DNA of 64,000 nucleotides from assembly GCA_958510825.1 (NCBI GenBank), contig OY294045.1:6995916-7059915 (forward strand). Reading direction: 5' to 3'. The position numbers and the translations under genes are program-made. Numbering within the stretch: position 1 is the stretch's first letter; every line of letters begins with the position of its first letter. This DNA comes from Brachypterus glaber (taxonomy: Eukaryota; Arthropoda; Insecta; Coleoptera; Kateretidae). Positions 43,791 through 55,310 of the stretch are shown in pieces. The notes below the pieces were generated by a model. It was not told the DNA's origin and did no database searches. It saw nothing but the letters and a program-made list of their open reading frames with translations.

Positions 43791-44202
43791 AAGGGTAGCA
43801 AATGTGGGCTAGGTCTTGTAATATCCGACTATCCGACTATCGCAAATCGTAAATGGCGAAGTTAAACTTCCACAGCAAAGATTCATTAATTAATTCATAC
43901 ATTCGTTGACGTTTGAGAATTTATTTTTGTTTTCCGTCCTTTTCAGCAAGCCACAAAACTTTTTTAGGTAAGTTTATAAATTCCGTCCTGATAGATAAGA
44001 ACGTTTTCAAAACCATTTCTGCAACAAATTAAAGCCACATAATCGGGCTTTGATGTGTGCTTATTAGTTTTCTTCTAATTACTGAGATATAGACATAACC
44101 TCTTTTGTTGTATACACCGAGTAATTTTGCAATATGGGCCATCCCTGTGTTTCTATTATGGGCTATATAGAACTATGCATTTAAGCCTAGAATTTTTCTA
44201 GG

Positions 44203-44335
44203 AGGCCAAGAAAAGATCAGCAACAGCCAAGAATAGAAGAAAATGGAACGAGGGCGATATGGAACGCGCTATAATAGCGATGAGGCAGTACGAGATGGAT
44301 ACCTTCAAAGCTTTAAAAATGTTTAATACCACGTT
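44203..44335 (+). pseudogene. HTH (psq-type) fragment of a pogo/Tigger-like transposase
   Basis: The plus frame reads AKKRSATAKNRRKWNEGDME followed by RAIIAMRQYEMDTFKALKMFN. The KW..ED/GDM..AI.A...E....KA.K.FN pattern is that of the N-terminal helix-turn-helix (pipsqueak type) of pogo/Tigger-like transposases. The match stops at MFN, where the family normally continues with a proline-containing turn. No DDE domain follows. It could also be a domesticated-gene exon, but there is no splice support. Confidence 0.5.
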
Positions 44336-45000
44336 CTATATTAGGAGTTATTTGATTTATTATTTAATTTTAGATATAACTTTTATACTTTTAACTTATT
44401 GCGACCAATAAGATTGATTGCCACTTCAAATCTAATATTTATTACACAATTTTGGGGGCAGCCCATATTTAGGGCCAATTTCAAATCGACACAAAAGTGC
44501 ACCTTCTCACTATTTACGAAATAATAAATTTATTATTTGTTTTAATCAATATGAATTTATAACAGGTTGTGACTAATTAATATACCTATCGTTGGGTACG
44601 TTTGGTATTGGAACTAAACTTTTATTTATTTTTTCACAAGAAAAAATAAAATGGGTAGCCCATATTTGCTTCCTTTCCTCTATGTTTTTCCTAACTAAAC
44701 CTTAACCTAATACAAAATTTACCTATAAATAATAGACATGATAAAACTTGCCTAAGGATGAACAGATTAAAAATAAAAATTCTATTAATATTTTAACATT
44801 TAAATGCAGTTGTTAAAAGGAACTGGAGTTAACTTTTAATGGAGTATTTTGCCTATTTAGTAAATAGTTTTTTTTACGAAACTTATATAAAACCTTTTTG
44901 TTTCAATCCCATGTTGGTCATGATAACAGCAAAGCAGAACCGATATAAGGCAGAAAACTAAGAACAAAATAAATTTATCTTTTTAATAAAAATAACACAG
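44336..45000. other. Non-coding, nothing recognised
   Basis: AT-rich; no supported feature. Confidence 0.35.
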
Positions 45001-45540
45001 CTACACAAAAAATAGGTTAAGAATTGTTTCTGAGTACATATGTATTTAGGAGGCACTGAATCTGAATTTGAGGTCAAAATAGCACTTCATTCCATTAGTT
45101 TTGGAGATAACCTCGAAAAATTTTCGTTTGGACTTTTTCGGACTTTTTCGGGTATAACGCTTTTTGAGGTTATCTCGGCCAACTCTGATCTCTCACATTT
45201 CTTTGTGATATATCATTCCCATATCAAAGAATTTTACTTTTAACAAAGTTGACCGAAGATTTTGAAATTTAGGATATGGACCTAGATTTTAATTTCAATC
45301 AACTTTTCTGAATAACTTTTTGACATATCTATTACTAAAAAGTTACTATGTTGGAAATTTTTTTAAAAAATATTGAAAAATCATAGTTGGGCAAGGATTT
45401 TGAAATTTGGAATAGGGGCCTAGATGTTGATTCTAAACAACTTTTCTTAATAACTTTTTGTTATATTTGCCACATAAAAGGCACTTTACTCTACAGAAAA
45501 ATAGGTTTTTTGAAAACTTCCAAGGCATACTTGATTTTTC
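45001..45540. repeat. Diverged local repeats
   Basis: AGATTTTGAAATTTAGGATA..GGACCTAGAT.TT..AACTTTTCTGAATAACTTTTTG near 45255-45320 recurs near 45396-45460, about 145 bp apart. 45005-45110 resembles 13960-14080. The 67-codon frame at 45040-45243 overlaps this repeat and is not called as a gene. Confidence 0.5.
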
Positions 45541-46750
45541 AAAACTGAAATTATGTTACAAATTATTCTTTAATTAAGCAGGGCTAAACCCAAAAAAATA
45601 AAAATTTAAATCCAGATTTTTTTACATTTTACAAGAGTCGTTTCACCAATCCGGGGACACACTGTATATAAATATTAAAATAATTTCCAATATTCGGAAA
45701 TTATTGTTTTCTTTCGTTCTTAGTTCTTAGAGCTACTGGAAATCGCTTTTATTGCAGAGGTTGTAGGAAAAAATAACGAAGAAAGGAAATTGACTTTTGA
45801 CCGAATCGCAAAAGTTAAGAATGTGTTTTTATTGCACACTTAACCCGAACCCCAATTTGTTTGATACGGAAATTTGCCAACTAGAAAAGAAATTAGGAGA
45901 AAATAAAAAATAAATAATAATAGCCTATTACACTGCTCAACACTCAAAAATTTGCCGACACCATTTCAGTTGCATCTGGCTATATTTCATAGCTGATTTC
46001 GGAACCTTTTTTCGTTTTTCTCGATCAGCTCGTTTTTTTGACGCAATCAAAAGCTCCCCAGTAAATAAAAAAAATCTTTCTTTGTAGAACAGTGTTATTA
46101 ATAGGTTAGAAGATGTGAAGATATAACCTCCGCGCAGAATCTATCTGATGTTTATTTGTTTTTTGTTATATGGTTGGTAGAATAAATTTAATTCCCTATG
46201 TAAGGTTGCTATCAAGTTTCAAATTCATTGTCAATACAAACATTATTTTGACGTTTAAAAGAAATCCAAATAATTATTAAAAAACAAGAAGAAATTACAA
46301 GAAAAATCTTTAAAGGGGAAACTAAATTATCAATCTACAGATGTTTTGTAAAAATTAAGCAATATAATACAGTGCTCAATAAGGGTTTTACAGTAAACGA
46401 TGTGGAAATATTTTTTTGGCGAGTTAACATATTACTGTTCATAATTTTATTTCAAAAACATAATTTAACATAATTTAAGCTCATCATATTTTAATAACAT
46501 ATTATAAATTAAAAAAAACTTACTTTTATTATAACTTTTAACAAATTTCCACTTTTTAAAAACTTTCTATAATTATTTGTAAGACATGACAGTTATTGTC
46601 AAAAATGATCAAAAGCACAATGCGTAATAAAAATATCACTAAAAGTCATTTTTAAACCACTAATCATAGCTTCCTTGATCCAATTTGTTACTGAGATAGA
46701 TAATGCGCCGTGTTTAACCAATGAGTGCAACCACTTTAAAGTAAAGTCAT
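45541..46750. other. No supported gene
   Basis: AT-rich sequence; the 67-codon minus frame at 46599-46802 overlaps the local duplication that follows. Confidence 0.35.
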
Positions 46751-46754
46751 CTTG

Positions 46755-47285
46755 ATCGCGATATATGGCATTTAAAATCAAGAAGGCTGGTGAATTTGTC
46801 AATGATACTTGACAGATATCTTCATAATTTATTGTCGGGTTCTATTAAACCTGATATGTTTTGTGTTTGCTTATATTGTTACCCTTTTTGCCACAATAAA
46901 TATCATTTTTTATAAACTGGTATCAAATAACATAGTACAAATACAAGTGAAGACTTAAAACACCTGGATTTGCACCATTTATTAAAAAGATAATAATTAA
47001 TTTTGAAATATTTCTGAAGAAAAACGCAGGAAGAGTGTTATTTGAAGCGTTAAGTGCTCGTAAATATATCATATCGCGATATAAGGCAATTAAGTAAAAT
47101 GAAGAGGGCTGGTAAATTTGTCAATGGTACTTGACATATCTATCTCCATAATTTATAGTCGGAACCCATTAAACCTGCTTCGTGTTTGCTTAGGATTTTT
47201 AAACTTTTTGCAACAATAACAATAATATTTGATAAATTGGTATCAAGTAACATAGTACAAACCCAAGTGGAGACTCAGAACACCT
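46755..47285 (+). repeat. Diverged tandem duplication, about 330-bp unit
   Basis: GCGATATATGGCATTTAAAA..GGCTGGTGAATTTGTCAATG..ATTAAACCTG..GTGTTTGCTTA..AAACTGGTATCAA.TAACATAGTACAAA occurs at about 46755-46965 and again at 47078-47285. Confidence 0.7.
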
Positions 47286-47516
47286 TGCAAATTCATTCAT
47301 TAAAGTGCTAAACAATAAACAATGAACGAGAAAATATAATTGAAGTTTTTGTAGTTTAAAAAAACAATAAGAATTATATTTTATAAATGAGACCGTATTA
47401 CATTACGGTTACAACACAAGTGGGAAGTGGTTGATTATAATAATAATAATGTTTAAAGACTAATTTCTTCTTAAAGTGTTTAAAAAATCTGCTGCTTCCT
47501 TCTATAAATATTTTTA
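47286..47516. other. Non-coding, nothing recognised
   Basis: AT-rich; no supported feature. Confidence 0.35.
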
Positions 47517-48386
47517 CATCGGCACTTGGTGCTACTAAGAGTGCCGATGTATTGAAATCTTCGCCGAAAAGTCAAAATCTTTTACCACGTTTTTTTCACA
47601 TTTCTCGACGTTTTAGAAATCGAAATCAGTAAAAAAAATTTTTGCGTTCGTCTGTCTGTCTGTAAACTCTCTAACTCCATTTCTACATGAGATATCGACT
47701 TGCGGTTTTTTGCATATTGTTTCTTATCGTATTCCAAAGAGCTGATTAGATTTTGGGGGTAAACGATTTATCCCCAAAATAAAAATCGGGTAAAACTCCT
47801 ATTTTTAGCGTTTTTTGTTTATAATTAAGGCAATTATTATTGTATTTGGTTAATTTAGCACTTATATAAAAGATAATTTTATATTGGTCAAAAAATGTTA
47901 TAAACAACGTTTTCCTAAAACGCATTGTTTTCGAGATATTGGCGATTAAAGCAGTAAAAGGTTTTTTAGTATATCTCACATATTTCTAACCCGATTTCAA
48001 AAAAATATATTTTAAATAAAAGCTCTTTTTAAGCCCTATAAAAAATGTTATATACAGTTTTTTGCTAGAATATAATGTTTTAAATCAAACAAAACACCTA
48101 GTTTGAAATTTGCAAACTAGATGGCTCTAGTGTACAAATTTTAAGCTTCCATTAATTTTTTTTTAAATCAATCGAAAATTGTAATTAATAAGTTCAACTT
48201 GCATCCAAGTAAAAACATATTTTTATTATTAATTTTAATTATATATTAAGTGTACAAGAAAAGCTAAAGTTTAATATAAATATTATACAAGTTAGTTTGT
48301 GCAGTGAGGAGTAGTAGTAAAATTGTAATTATGTTATGCTACCCTGTTCTAATAGCATGTTATTAGTTTTCCCAATAGTGCCGATG
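47517..48386 (+). mobile_element. MITE family C, copy 2 (870 bp)
   Basis: Matches copy 1 (26717-27307) over both parts. It keeps about 240 bp (after GGCTCTAGTGTACAA) that copy 1 lacks, and 50 bp near 47770 (AATCGGGTAAAACTCC). Ends CATCGGCACT and AGTGCCGATG. Confidence 0.78.
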
Positions 48387-48592
48387 TTTTGACAGGGTGC
48401 TTGCAATGTTTCATTTAGTTTCTTAAAAAAAAAAAAAAAGAAGTAATGTTTTTTTTTATTTTTTTTAGTAACGTAAAACGAAAGTAATTAAGAATTACAG
48501 CCACTTTCTTCCAAACTCAGTTTGATTTTTATGGATATTTTGCTAGGTTTAACTTAAATCTAGAAAAATAGATAAATTCTTAGAATACTTAA

Positions 48593-49240
48593 TTACTTAA
48601 AAACTTAAAATACTTCAATCATTTAAGTATAGTTCAGAAAGTACCGAAAGTTAAAATGTAACGTAGGGATTGACCCGAGGATTGACCACAGGTTTTGCAA
48701 ATTTAGATTCTCTGATTTTTCCCCGATTTCCCTGATCAAAAGTCAGAATTTTCCCGAAACAAAAATGTTTTTAAAACCAATATGCACAAAAAAGAATACA
48801 CTCCCCTTTGATCAAGACAAAGTTTTTTCAAAAAATAAGAAAGAATCCTTAAAAATTGAATTCATGAAAAAAATTTATTTTTTTATTTTTTTTATAGTTT
48901 TTATCCCTCTTACTCTTACTTAAAAACTTAAAATACTTCAATCATTTAAGTATAGTTCAGAAAGTACCGAAAGTTCAAATGTAACGTAGGGATTGACCCG
49001 AGGATTGACCACAGGTTTTGCAAATTTAGATTCTCTGATTTTTCCCCGATTTCCCTGATCAAAAGTCAGAATTTTCCCGAAACAAAAATGTTTTTAAAAC
49101 CAATATGCACAAAAAAGAATACACTCCCCTTTGATCAAGACAAAGTTTTTTCAAAAAATAAGAAAGAATCCTTAAAAATTGAATTCATGAAAAAAATTTA
49201 TTTTTTTATTTTTTTTATAGTTTTTATCCCTCTTACTCGA
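48593..49240 (+). repeat. Recent tandem duplication, 323-bp unit x2
   Basis: TTACTTAAAAACTTAAAATA starts at 48593 and 48916. The two units are almost identical through TTTTTATCCCTCTTACTC. Contains GATTGACCCGAGGATTGACC and pyrimidine-rich stretches. No coding. Confidence 0.92.
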
Positions 49241-50600
49241 TTAACCCATCCTTATTCATAACATCCACAAACCCAGCTGAGAACTTTGGATAAGAATAAA
49301 CTGGCAAACCCCGGGGAGGGGCTTCAATTTTATTTTCTTAAATTCATTTTAACAATTTTAGTGAAAAAAATGAATAAAATAATATTTTTTTCTATTTGTA
49401 TCAGCCCCCCCCCCCCCCCATTTTAAGCGACAAGGGCCGACGTGTGTTTTCAATATACATTTATGTTAAACTGCTTAAATCGCCAATGTTTGACTTAGTG
49501 TATCCGTTCAAAATTTTTGACATTGGCCCTTTTAGAACCAATCCACAGATATATAATAAACAATTTTGATGATAATTTTTTTCTAGAAATTTAAACTTGC
49601 TGTTTTGATTTTTAAGGGGTTGGTAGATTGTTCTACAACCTTATGAATGAATATACAAGTATTCTTGTTTTAGGAATACCCTGTTGAAAATGACGGGTTT
49701 GTGCACCATTTATACCCGCGTGGACCAGTCATTTTCAATAGGATAATTTATTATGTAGACCATTTTTTTCAGTTTCCCTGAATTTTCCCTATTTTTTTGC
49801 AGTTCCTGATTTTTCCCTGATTTTCCTGTTTTTCCTGATCTGTTGTTAAGAAATCTATTTATCGAGCTATTTATGATGTTCTTTACAACTAACTAGTTAT
49901 AGGGTGAATAAATTGGGTCTGCTGAATATCAAAACTTATACCTGTTAACCATTCATAAGTTTTAAGGTCCCATTTAAAAGTTTCGCCATAAATCTTTTCA
50001 TATATGAATATGTTCAAAAATGGCCAAAAATTTAAAATACCTTCATAATGTAACAACAATAGACAATAGCAGCAGCCTGTTTTTGTCAAGTTGCAATTTA
50101 TGTTTTGTAATAATAAGGTGTTTTCTCGGGTGTTTTTAACCTGGCAAAACAACAAAACTGACGTGTTTTAAGAATTTTATGGTTGTACATTAAAATACTC
50201 TTACTTTATGCAATTTTCGCGTCATGCGAGTTTTGTAACAGGATGATATTAAATATCAGGGTTTAATTTTTAGCGAATTTTGATTGGTAGACCTAATATA
50301 AGAACTAGGGAGTCTTTAAATTTTCGGGTTTTGAAGGTTTTTTTGTTCGGAACTTCCAAAAAGTGACCCAAAAATTACAAAATTAATTTGCACAAACAAT
50401 GTTTTAAGTTTAAACTTGGATTTAACTGACGGTCTTCCAATCAGAACACAGAATTTTTAACTCAAACTCAATTTAGTCGAGATAATGCTAGTTTAAAGGT
50501 TGGTGCAAATGACCCTTATAAAGCAATATTCGACGTTTTTCCGTGTTAGTACTTAATTAAACTTTGGACGACCAAACCTTGAATAAAATATCTTTGCAGT
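49241..50600. other. Non-coding; C-run near 49405-49420
   Basis: A 15-16 bp C-run; TTTTTCCCTGATTTTCC-type simple sequence at 49780-49830. The 88-codon minus frame 49889-50155 has no recognised domain. Confidence 0.4.
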
Positions 50601-50609
50601 TTTAAGAGA

Positions 50610-51382
50610 CTTTCGTTGTATTTTTAATACTGAATGTTATTTTTAATACGCATTTTTTATTTATATCACCACCATTGGTATTTAATACTTTACTTGTGAT
50701 ATTAAATATGTGTGTATTGATACAAATTGTTGTCATACTAACATAGAGACCGTGCTGGTACATTTGGATCCCCACGCAACATGTGTTCATTAATACTGTA
50801 ACATTTGGTAAATTATATCACAGTTATAGTTTGGTATACTTTTAGTTGTAGTGTGTGTGTGTTATTGATCTAGTTTAAAGTATGTTACAGTATTTAGTAA
50901 AATAACAATCGGTAAATAATACAAAAATTTTGATTAGTAATAATAGAAAGAAAAGTAAAAAAAGGATCGATTATTTTATCAATGTGTAATTGTGTGTCGT
51001 TGCAATCTTAATATTATTACTAATCAAAATTATTGGTATTATTTACCGATTGTTAATTTTTCTGAATACTATAACATACTTTAAACTAGATCAGTAATAC
51101 AACTTAACAACAACTCAAAGTATACCATACTATAAGTGAAATATGCAAATTTTACAGTAATTTTTACTATAACATGCTAGTATTAATAAACACATGTTGC
51201 GTGGGGATTCAAATGTACCAGCACGGTCTCTATGTTAGTATTACAACATTTTGTATACAATACACACATTGCAGTATTTAATATCACAAGTAAAGTATTA
51301 AATAACAATGGTGGCGATATAAATAACAAATATGTATTTACAAATAAAATTTAGTATTAAAATTACAATGACATTTTCTGAG
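50610..51382. mobile_element. Large foldback element, about 390-bp arms
   Basis: ATCACCACCATTGGTATTTAATACTTTACTTGTGAT..AGAGACCGTGCTGGTACATTTG..CCCCACGCAACATGTG is answered in order by CACATGTTGCGTGGGG..CAAATGTACCAGCACGGTCTC..ATCACAAGTAAAGTATTAAATAACAATGGTGGCGAT; inner arms TATGTTACAGTATTTAG and ACCGATTGTTAATTT also pair. Centre near 50975. No terminal duplication was identified. Confidence 0.8.
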
Positions 51383-51412
51383 TGTAGGTATCTCTCGCTA
51401 GGTAGGTACCTA

Positions 51413-51919
51413 CCGTCACTCAAAGTTCAAAAGGTTGTATGTCAAAATTTTACTTTGTTTTATTTTGGTGCTAAATATTAGCAATTTATTAAAATACCAC
51501 AATTCAGTAGTGTCTCTGAATGGAATGGAGATTAAACTTTACACTGTGTAAAGTGTGAAGTCTAATATAGTATGGGAGATTAACTCAGCGGTCTAAGGCA
51601 TCGATATAGCATTGACACTGAGCTAATGATCGTGAGTTCAAACCTCACTGGCGCCAATTGCCTTTTTCAGTTAATTAATAATTGAAATTTGGCGAAGGCG
51701 TACTCCCTAGATATATTGGTTCGAAAGTCAATTAAAGCCGGTGGTTCCCTCTACTACTAGCCCACACAAGTCCTGGACTTAGGGGATGCTTCATTAAGTA
51801 GAATAGTACGAGGTTAAAAATAAACATAAACATAAACATAATATCATCTCATTTAGATTTCCTATTCAGAATAACAAAGTAAACTTTTGACATACGACCT
51901 TATGCACTTTGAGTGACGG
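51413..51919. mobile_element. TA-flanked MITE hosting a SINE
   Basis: CCGTCACTCAAAGTTCAAAAGG is answered by TTATGCACTTTGAGTGACGG; the arms extend about 48 bp through GTATGTCAAAA..TTTACTTTGTT. TA on both sides (51411-51412, 51920-51921). The SINE at 51573-51841 sits inside; without it the MITE is about 230 bp. Confidence 0.85.
51573..51841 (+). mobile_element. tRNA-derived SINE
   Basis: The head resembles a tRNA with internal Pol III boxes: A-box-like TTAACTCAGCGGTCTAAGGC and B-box GAGTTCAAACC followed by TCAC. A body (AAAGCCGGTGGTTCCCTC..CTGGACTTAGGGGATGC) and the repeated tail AAACATAAACATAAACAT follow. TAATAT flanks at 51563-51568 and 51839-51844 may be a short duplication. The 3' body is repeated at 61440-61515 and 61933-61957. 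Acceptor-stem pairing is poor, so it is not a tRNA gene. Confidence 0.75.
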
Positions 51920-51921
51920 TA

Positions 51922-52165
51922 TTTTATGTTTAATTTTTTTTGTAACTTTAAGTTTATTTGGTATTTTGAAGTTAATAAAAAAAAGTATAATCTTAGAAAA
52001 AATCTATTTAGGTAGACATATTTTATCAGCTATACTAACAGGTCCTGCTTGACCAGATACTTCACCATCGATATGCTAATAAATAGCCTGTGCTCGCATC
52101 TATCGATAAAACATATCTGCAAGAGGCATTCTAGATGCCTTCATTAAAGCATCGATAAATCTTAC
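51922..52165 (-). other. Netrin intron 1, 5' part
   Basis: Begins GTAAG at 52165-52161 (minus strand) after exon 1. It reads through into stops within 11 codons, confirming an exon edge. The transposons further left lie in the same intron if no other exon intervenes; none was found. Confidence 0.7.
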
Positions 52166-53402
52166 CTTTGCATTCGTTGGCGTCTCTGGCGGTAGCGCGG
52201 CCCCAGGGCCTGTCGAAATGGAAGGGTTTGCATCTTTCGCAGTCTCTGCCGGCGGTGTTGTGTTTACATTCGCAAGATAATTGTCCATCACGGCCCGAAA
52301 CGCAACGGCTAGCGTGGCCGTTGCACTTGCAGCGCCCGCCTACGGCGAAGTCAGCCACGGCGTATTGATGTGTCACCTGGTGATAGCCGCTCATGATGCC
52401 GTTGGTGCCCATGTCGGGGCTGACCACTGCGGCTTTGGGGTTAGGTTGCGACTCTTCCCCGTTGTCAGGCACTTGCATCTCATTGACCAGTTGCACCGAG
52501 GGTTCTCTAGTTTGGTTGTCATCTTCACCACCGGTGGTGTGTTTGCTGTGGTAATGCTCGTCGACGAAGATGTCTAGGTTGTCGGAAACGTCTTCTATCG
52601 GCATGTGTAAGCGGTTGAAAACCACTTTAATGTCGGTCGCGGTTACCCAGTCTTGGAGAACAGGAGAATTGTCAAAGTCTAGTGCACTAGGTCTTCCTTC
52701 CAGGGTGCTAAAAGCAATTCGCGAGGATTGACCGAAACCGAGACTTTCGCCTCCGGTGTATCTATGAGCGTCGGTACAACGGGCTTCCTGTTCGTTGGTC
52801 TTAGTGATCGTAGCCCTGTTAGGTCGGCCGTAAACCCTTCTACATTGACTGGAGTAAAATTGGAAAGGTTGCCAGGTCTTACCGTAATCCGTGCTTTTGT
52901 AGATGGCAATTGAATCCGGCTTAGGAGTAAGTGGACAAAATTGCAAGCTTACATAAGTCAATTCGTATTTTTTGCCGAGACTTAGCACTAGAGTGACATT
53001 ATCCGGAGGAGCATTAATTGACGTGACCGGCGGAAGAGGTTCGGACCTCCAGCAAGTTACGTTATTAGGATTATTCAAATCGGTGAGATGTACGGAAGGG
53101 AATCTAGCACGGGGTTGGCGGTCGTCACAAATGTGGCATTGTGGAGTCGCTCCAGGTTCTGGAGCTTCACAATAGTGAACAGGTGAGTGGGAACCGCAGG
53201 TAGAAGATGCCTTTACGGGCACGCCGAAAGCGGCATTCACAAAGTCAGGGATACAGCGACGAGGGCGATCTTCGTTATAACAAGGATCCACTTGGATTTG
53301 TTGAGATTCAAACATTTTCAGAAAGTTTTCGTTCACGGAGAACACTGAAGGGACACACAACATAAACACCAAGAAGGACATGGTAACTAAGTTGGATTCC
53401 AT
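52166..53402 (-). CDS. Netrin, first coding exon (signal peptide, laminin N-terminal domain, first laminin-EGF repeat)
   Basis: The exon encodes 412 residues plus one base of the next codon. The start is Met at 53402 ([20 protein letters not shown]), giving a signal peptide to about Ser22; Met8 is an alternative. The laminin N-terminal domain runs from about residue 31 ([88 protein letters not shown]). A Gly/Glu/Asn-rich linker follows, then laminin-EGF 1 from residue 358 ([29 protein letters not shown]). The frame leaves the family after NECK-G at CAAAG^GTAAG, a phase-1 donor; the family continues with A-CNCN. Netrins are secreted axon-guidance and adhesion ligands of DCC/frazzled and UNC-5 receptors. 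The remaining EGF repeats and NTR domain lie outside the window. NetA and NetB cannot be separated from this exon. Base composition is near 50% GC, unlike its AT-rich surroundings. Confidence 0.96.
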
Positions 53403-53645
53403 GGTGTACACTAGGTCTGACTGGTTTTCAAAAGGATGTCATGGTTCAATCACTCACACAAAACACAGAAATCACTCTCGAAGAGGACGCGTCGGAGGAG
53501 TCCTGTAGGCGAGCGGCGACTTCGACGACGTGGTGCGCGTCAGTGAGATCGGAGCGGCAAGAAGCGGTCCGGTAACTCTCGCGGTCTTTGAATAACTGGC
53601 GATACGATGTCTGTCGGAGTCGCACCGCCCTATGCTTGCCAAAGG
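53403..53645 (-). promoter_or_regulatory. Probable netrin 5' UTR and CpG-rich promoter region
   Basis: The sequence just upstream of the netrin ATG is strikingly CpG-rich (GACGACGTGGTGCGCGTCAG and neighbours on the plus strand) compared with the rest of the window, and has a few insect-initiator-like TCAGT/TCACT matches on the minus strand. No TATA box was found. The start site cannot be fixed by eye. Confidence 0.5.
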
Positions 53646-55310
53646 GGCTCTCGGTGTCTGGTAGGGATTCCAGCTTTCAGGACTCCGAGTCCTGAAATCC
53701 TGAAAAATTAAAAAAAGTTGGGGATCCCGATCCCAAATGGAGATTTGGTTGGCAAAAATTATATTAGAGGGCTGTTCTATTAAGCATTGGAGTCCAAATA
53801 TTAATACGTAATTACTTAACGTAATTTAACGTAACTTTAACGCACTTTTTGAACGAATTTTAATATGTTTATAGAAAAAATTTACTTTAGAGTAAAGAAG
53901 TTTGTGTACAAAAATCTTTTAAAAAGTAAAAAATCTCGAAAATATAGGATTTCTGATCTATGATTTTTATGTGAAAACTCTCGAAAGTCGTACATAGTCT
54001 CGTGCATAGTTCACCCCTCGGCTCAAAGCGTTTTTAAGTTATCGCGAATAACGATTTGTTATCAGAAAGTTTCCCAAAAAAACGATTGTTTTTGGAGGAA
54101 TCCACCTTTGAACAAAAAAAAGTCGAAAGCTTAAAAAAGCCGTAAAAAACTCATTTAATACCATCTCGCTCTCCTAGAGATATTTTATACAATTAAAACT
54201 ATTCAATAATTCCTCTGAAATTAATATTTTTTCGTGAAAAACAGTGTGTACAAACCACTATAGGTCAGTCATGTATGAACTCTTAAAATGGATAATATCC
54301 ATTGAATATTTAAAAGAAAAAAGTCCAAACAAAGTTTTCTGAAATTTTGGAGTTTACTTTTCCTTCAATTTTTTTTATTTGTTAAAAGCCAAAAACTTTT
54401 TTTTATTTTAAAAATGAATCTTTTAGGAATAGGTTTCTTGCTCTCATAGAACCTTCCTGAAAATTTAACATCGAACAAATATTCCGTTGAGTTATCGTTT
54501 ACACAAAACAGACAGACAGACAGACAGACAGACAGACGGTAAATATACAGACAGACAGAGGGACAGATGAACAGTCGCAGTGTCGGATTGAGAAGCCCAA
54601 GGCTAGTGAGATTTCTAGCCTAGGGGGCCCCCAGCTTTATTTTTTTTTTCCAAAATAAAAATTTTCAATAAAAAAAAGCTTTCTCCCTGAGAGTTTCTAC
54701 AAAAATACAAACATTGGCGCCCCAACCAAAACAAAAAAAAAAACACCTTCCGAAAAAAAAAGCTTTTTCCTTGAGTGTTTCTCCAGAACCAAAAAAAAGC
54801 TTTGTCCCTGACATCGCCCAAGGGGCCCCCAAGACAGAGATTTTTCTCACTATCTCACCTGTCCAGTCGGATAGACGAACAGAAGAGCAGACGGACAGAC
54901 AGACGGACGGATGGACAAACAGACAGACGGACAGACAGACAGACAGACGGGCGGACAGACGGACGTGAGAACGGACGGGAAGGTGGACAAACATAAAAGT
55001 TGTTCAAAATTCTAAAAAAAAGTCCAGGCTCAGTTTTACCAACTTTATGATGATTTGCCAACTTTTTTCCAAAGAAAAAACTCAGCAGCTCAATTTTTTT
55101 CAAAGTTTTGTTTTGTTTAAAGACTTACCAAGTTGGTAATACCAACTTTTCAAATTTTTCTTCAAATTGACAACTTTTTGTATGTGATTTCCTTCTCCCC
55201 ATAGCTACGGCTCTGGCGAAAAGTAGGTAGAGTAACTAGATCCAGTGACAAAATCACTAACTTGGCAACACTGTTGGAATTGCATCGCCCTGCTTGCCGA
55301 AGGGGCGCAC
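53646..55310. repeat. Repeat block with GACA microsatellites upstream of netrin
   Basis: Contains (CAGA)n at 54510-54540 and (GACAGACG)n-type sequence at 54885-54965, plus twice-repeated AAAAAAAGCTTT..CCTGA segments near 54670 and 54770 and GGGGGCCCCC. Several overlapping frames here are low-complexity reads of the microsatellite and are not genes. The block is bounded by two similar segments (53626-53652 and 55285-55310). Confidence 0.55.

Noticed and set aside
51573..51660. Functional tRNA gene
   Set aside because: Internal boxes are present, but acceptor-stem pairing is poor, and a non-tRNA body with a repeated tail follows; a SINE explains it better.
52168..53175. Several 60-98 codon open frames on the plus strand opposite netrin
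   Set aside because: They are antisense or off-frame shadows of the GC-rich netrin exon; no family resemblance.
54665..55103. Open frames rich in RTDRQTD or SVCLSVRL
   Set aside because: Translations of the GACA/GACAGACG microsatellite on both strands.
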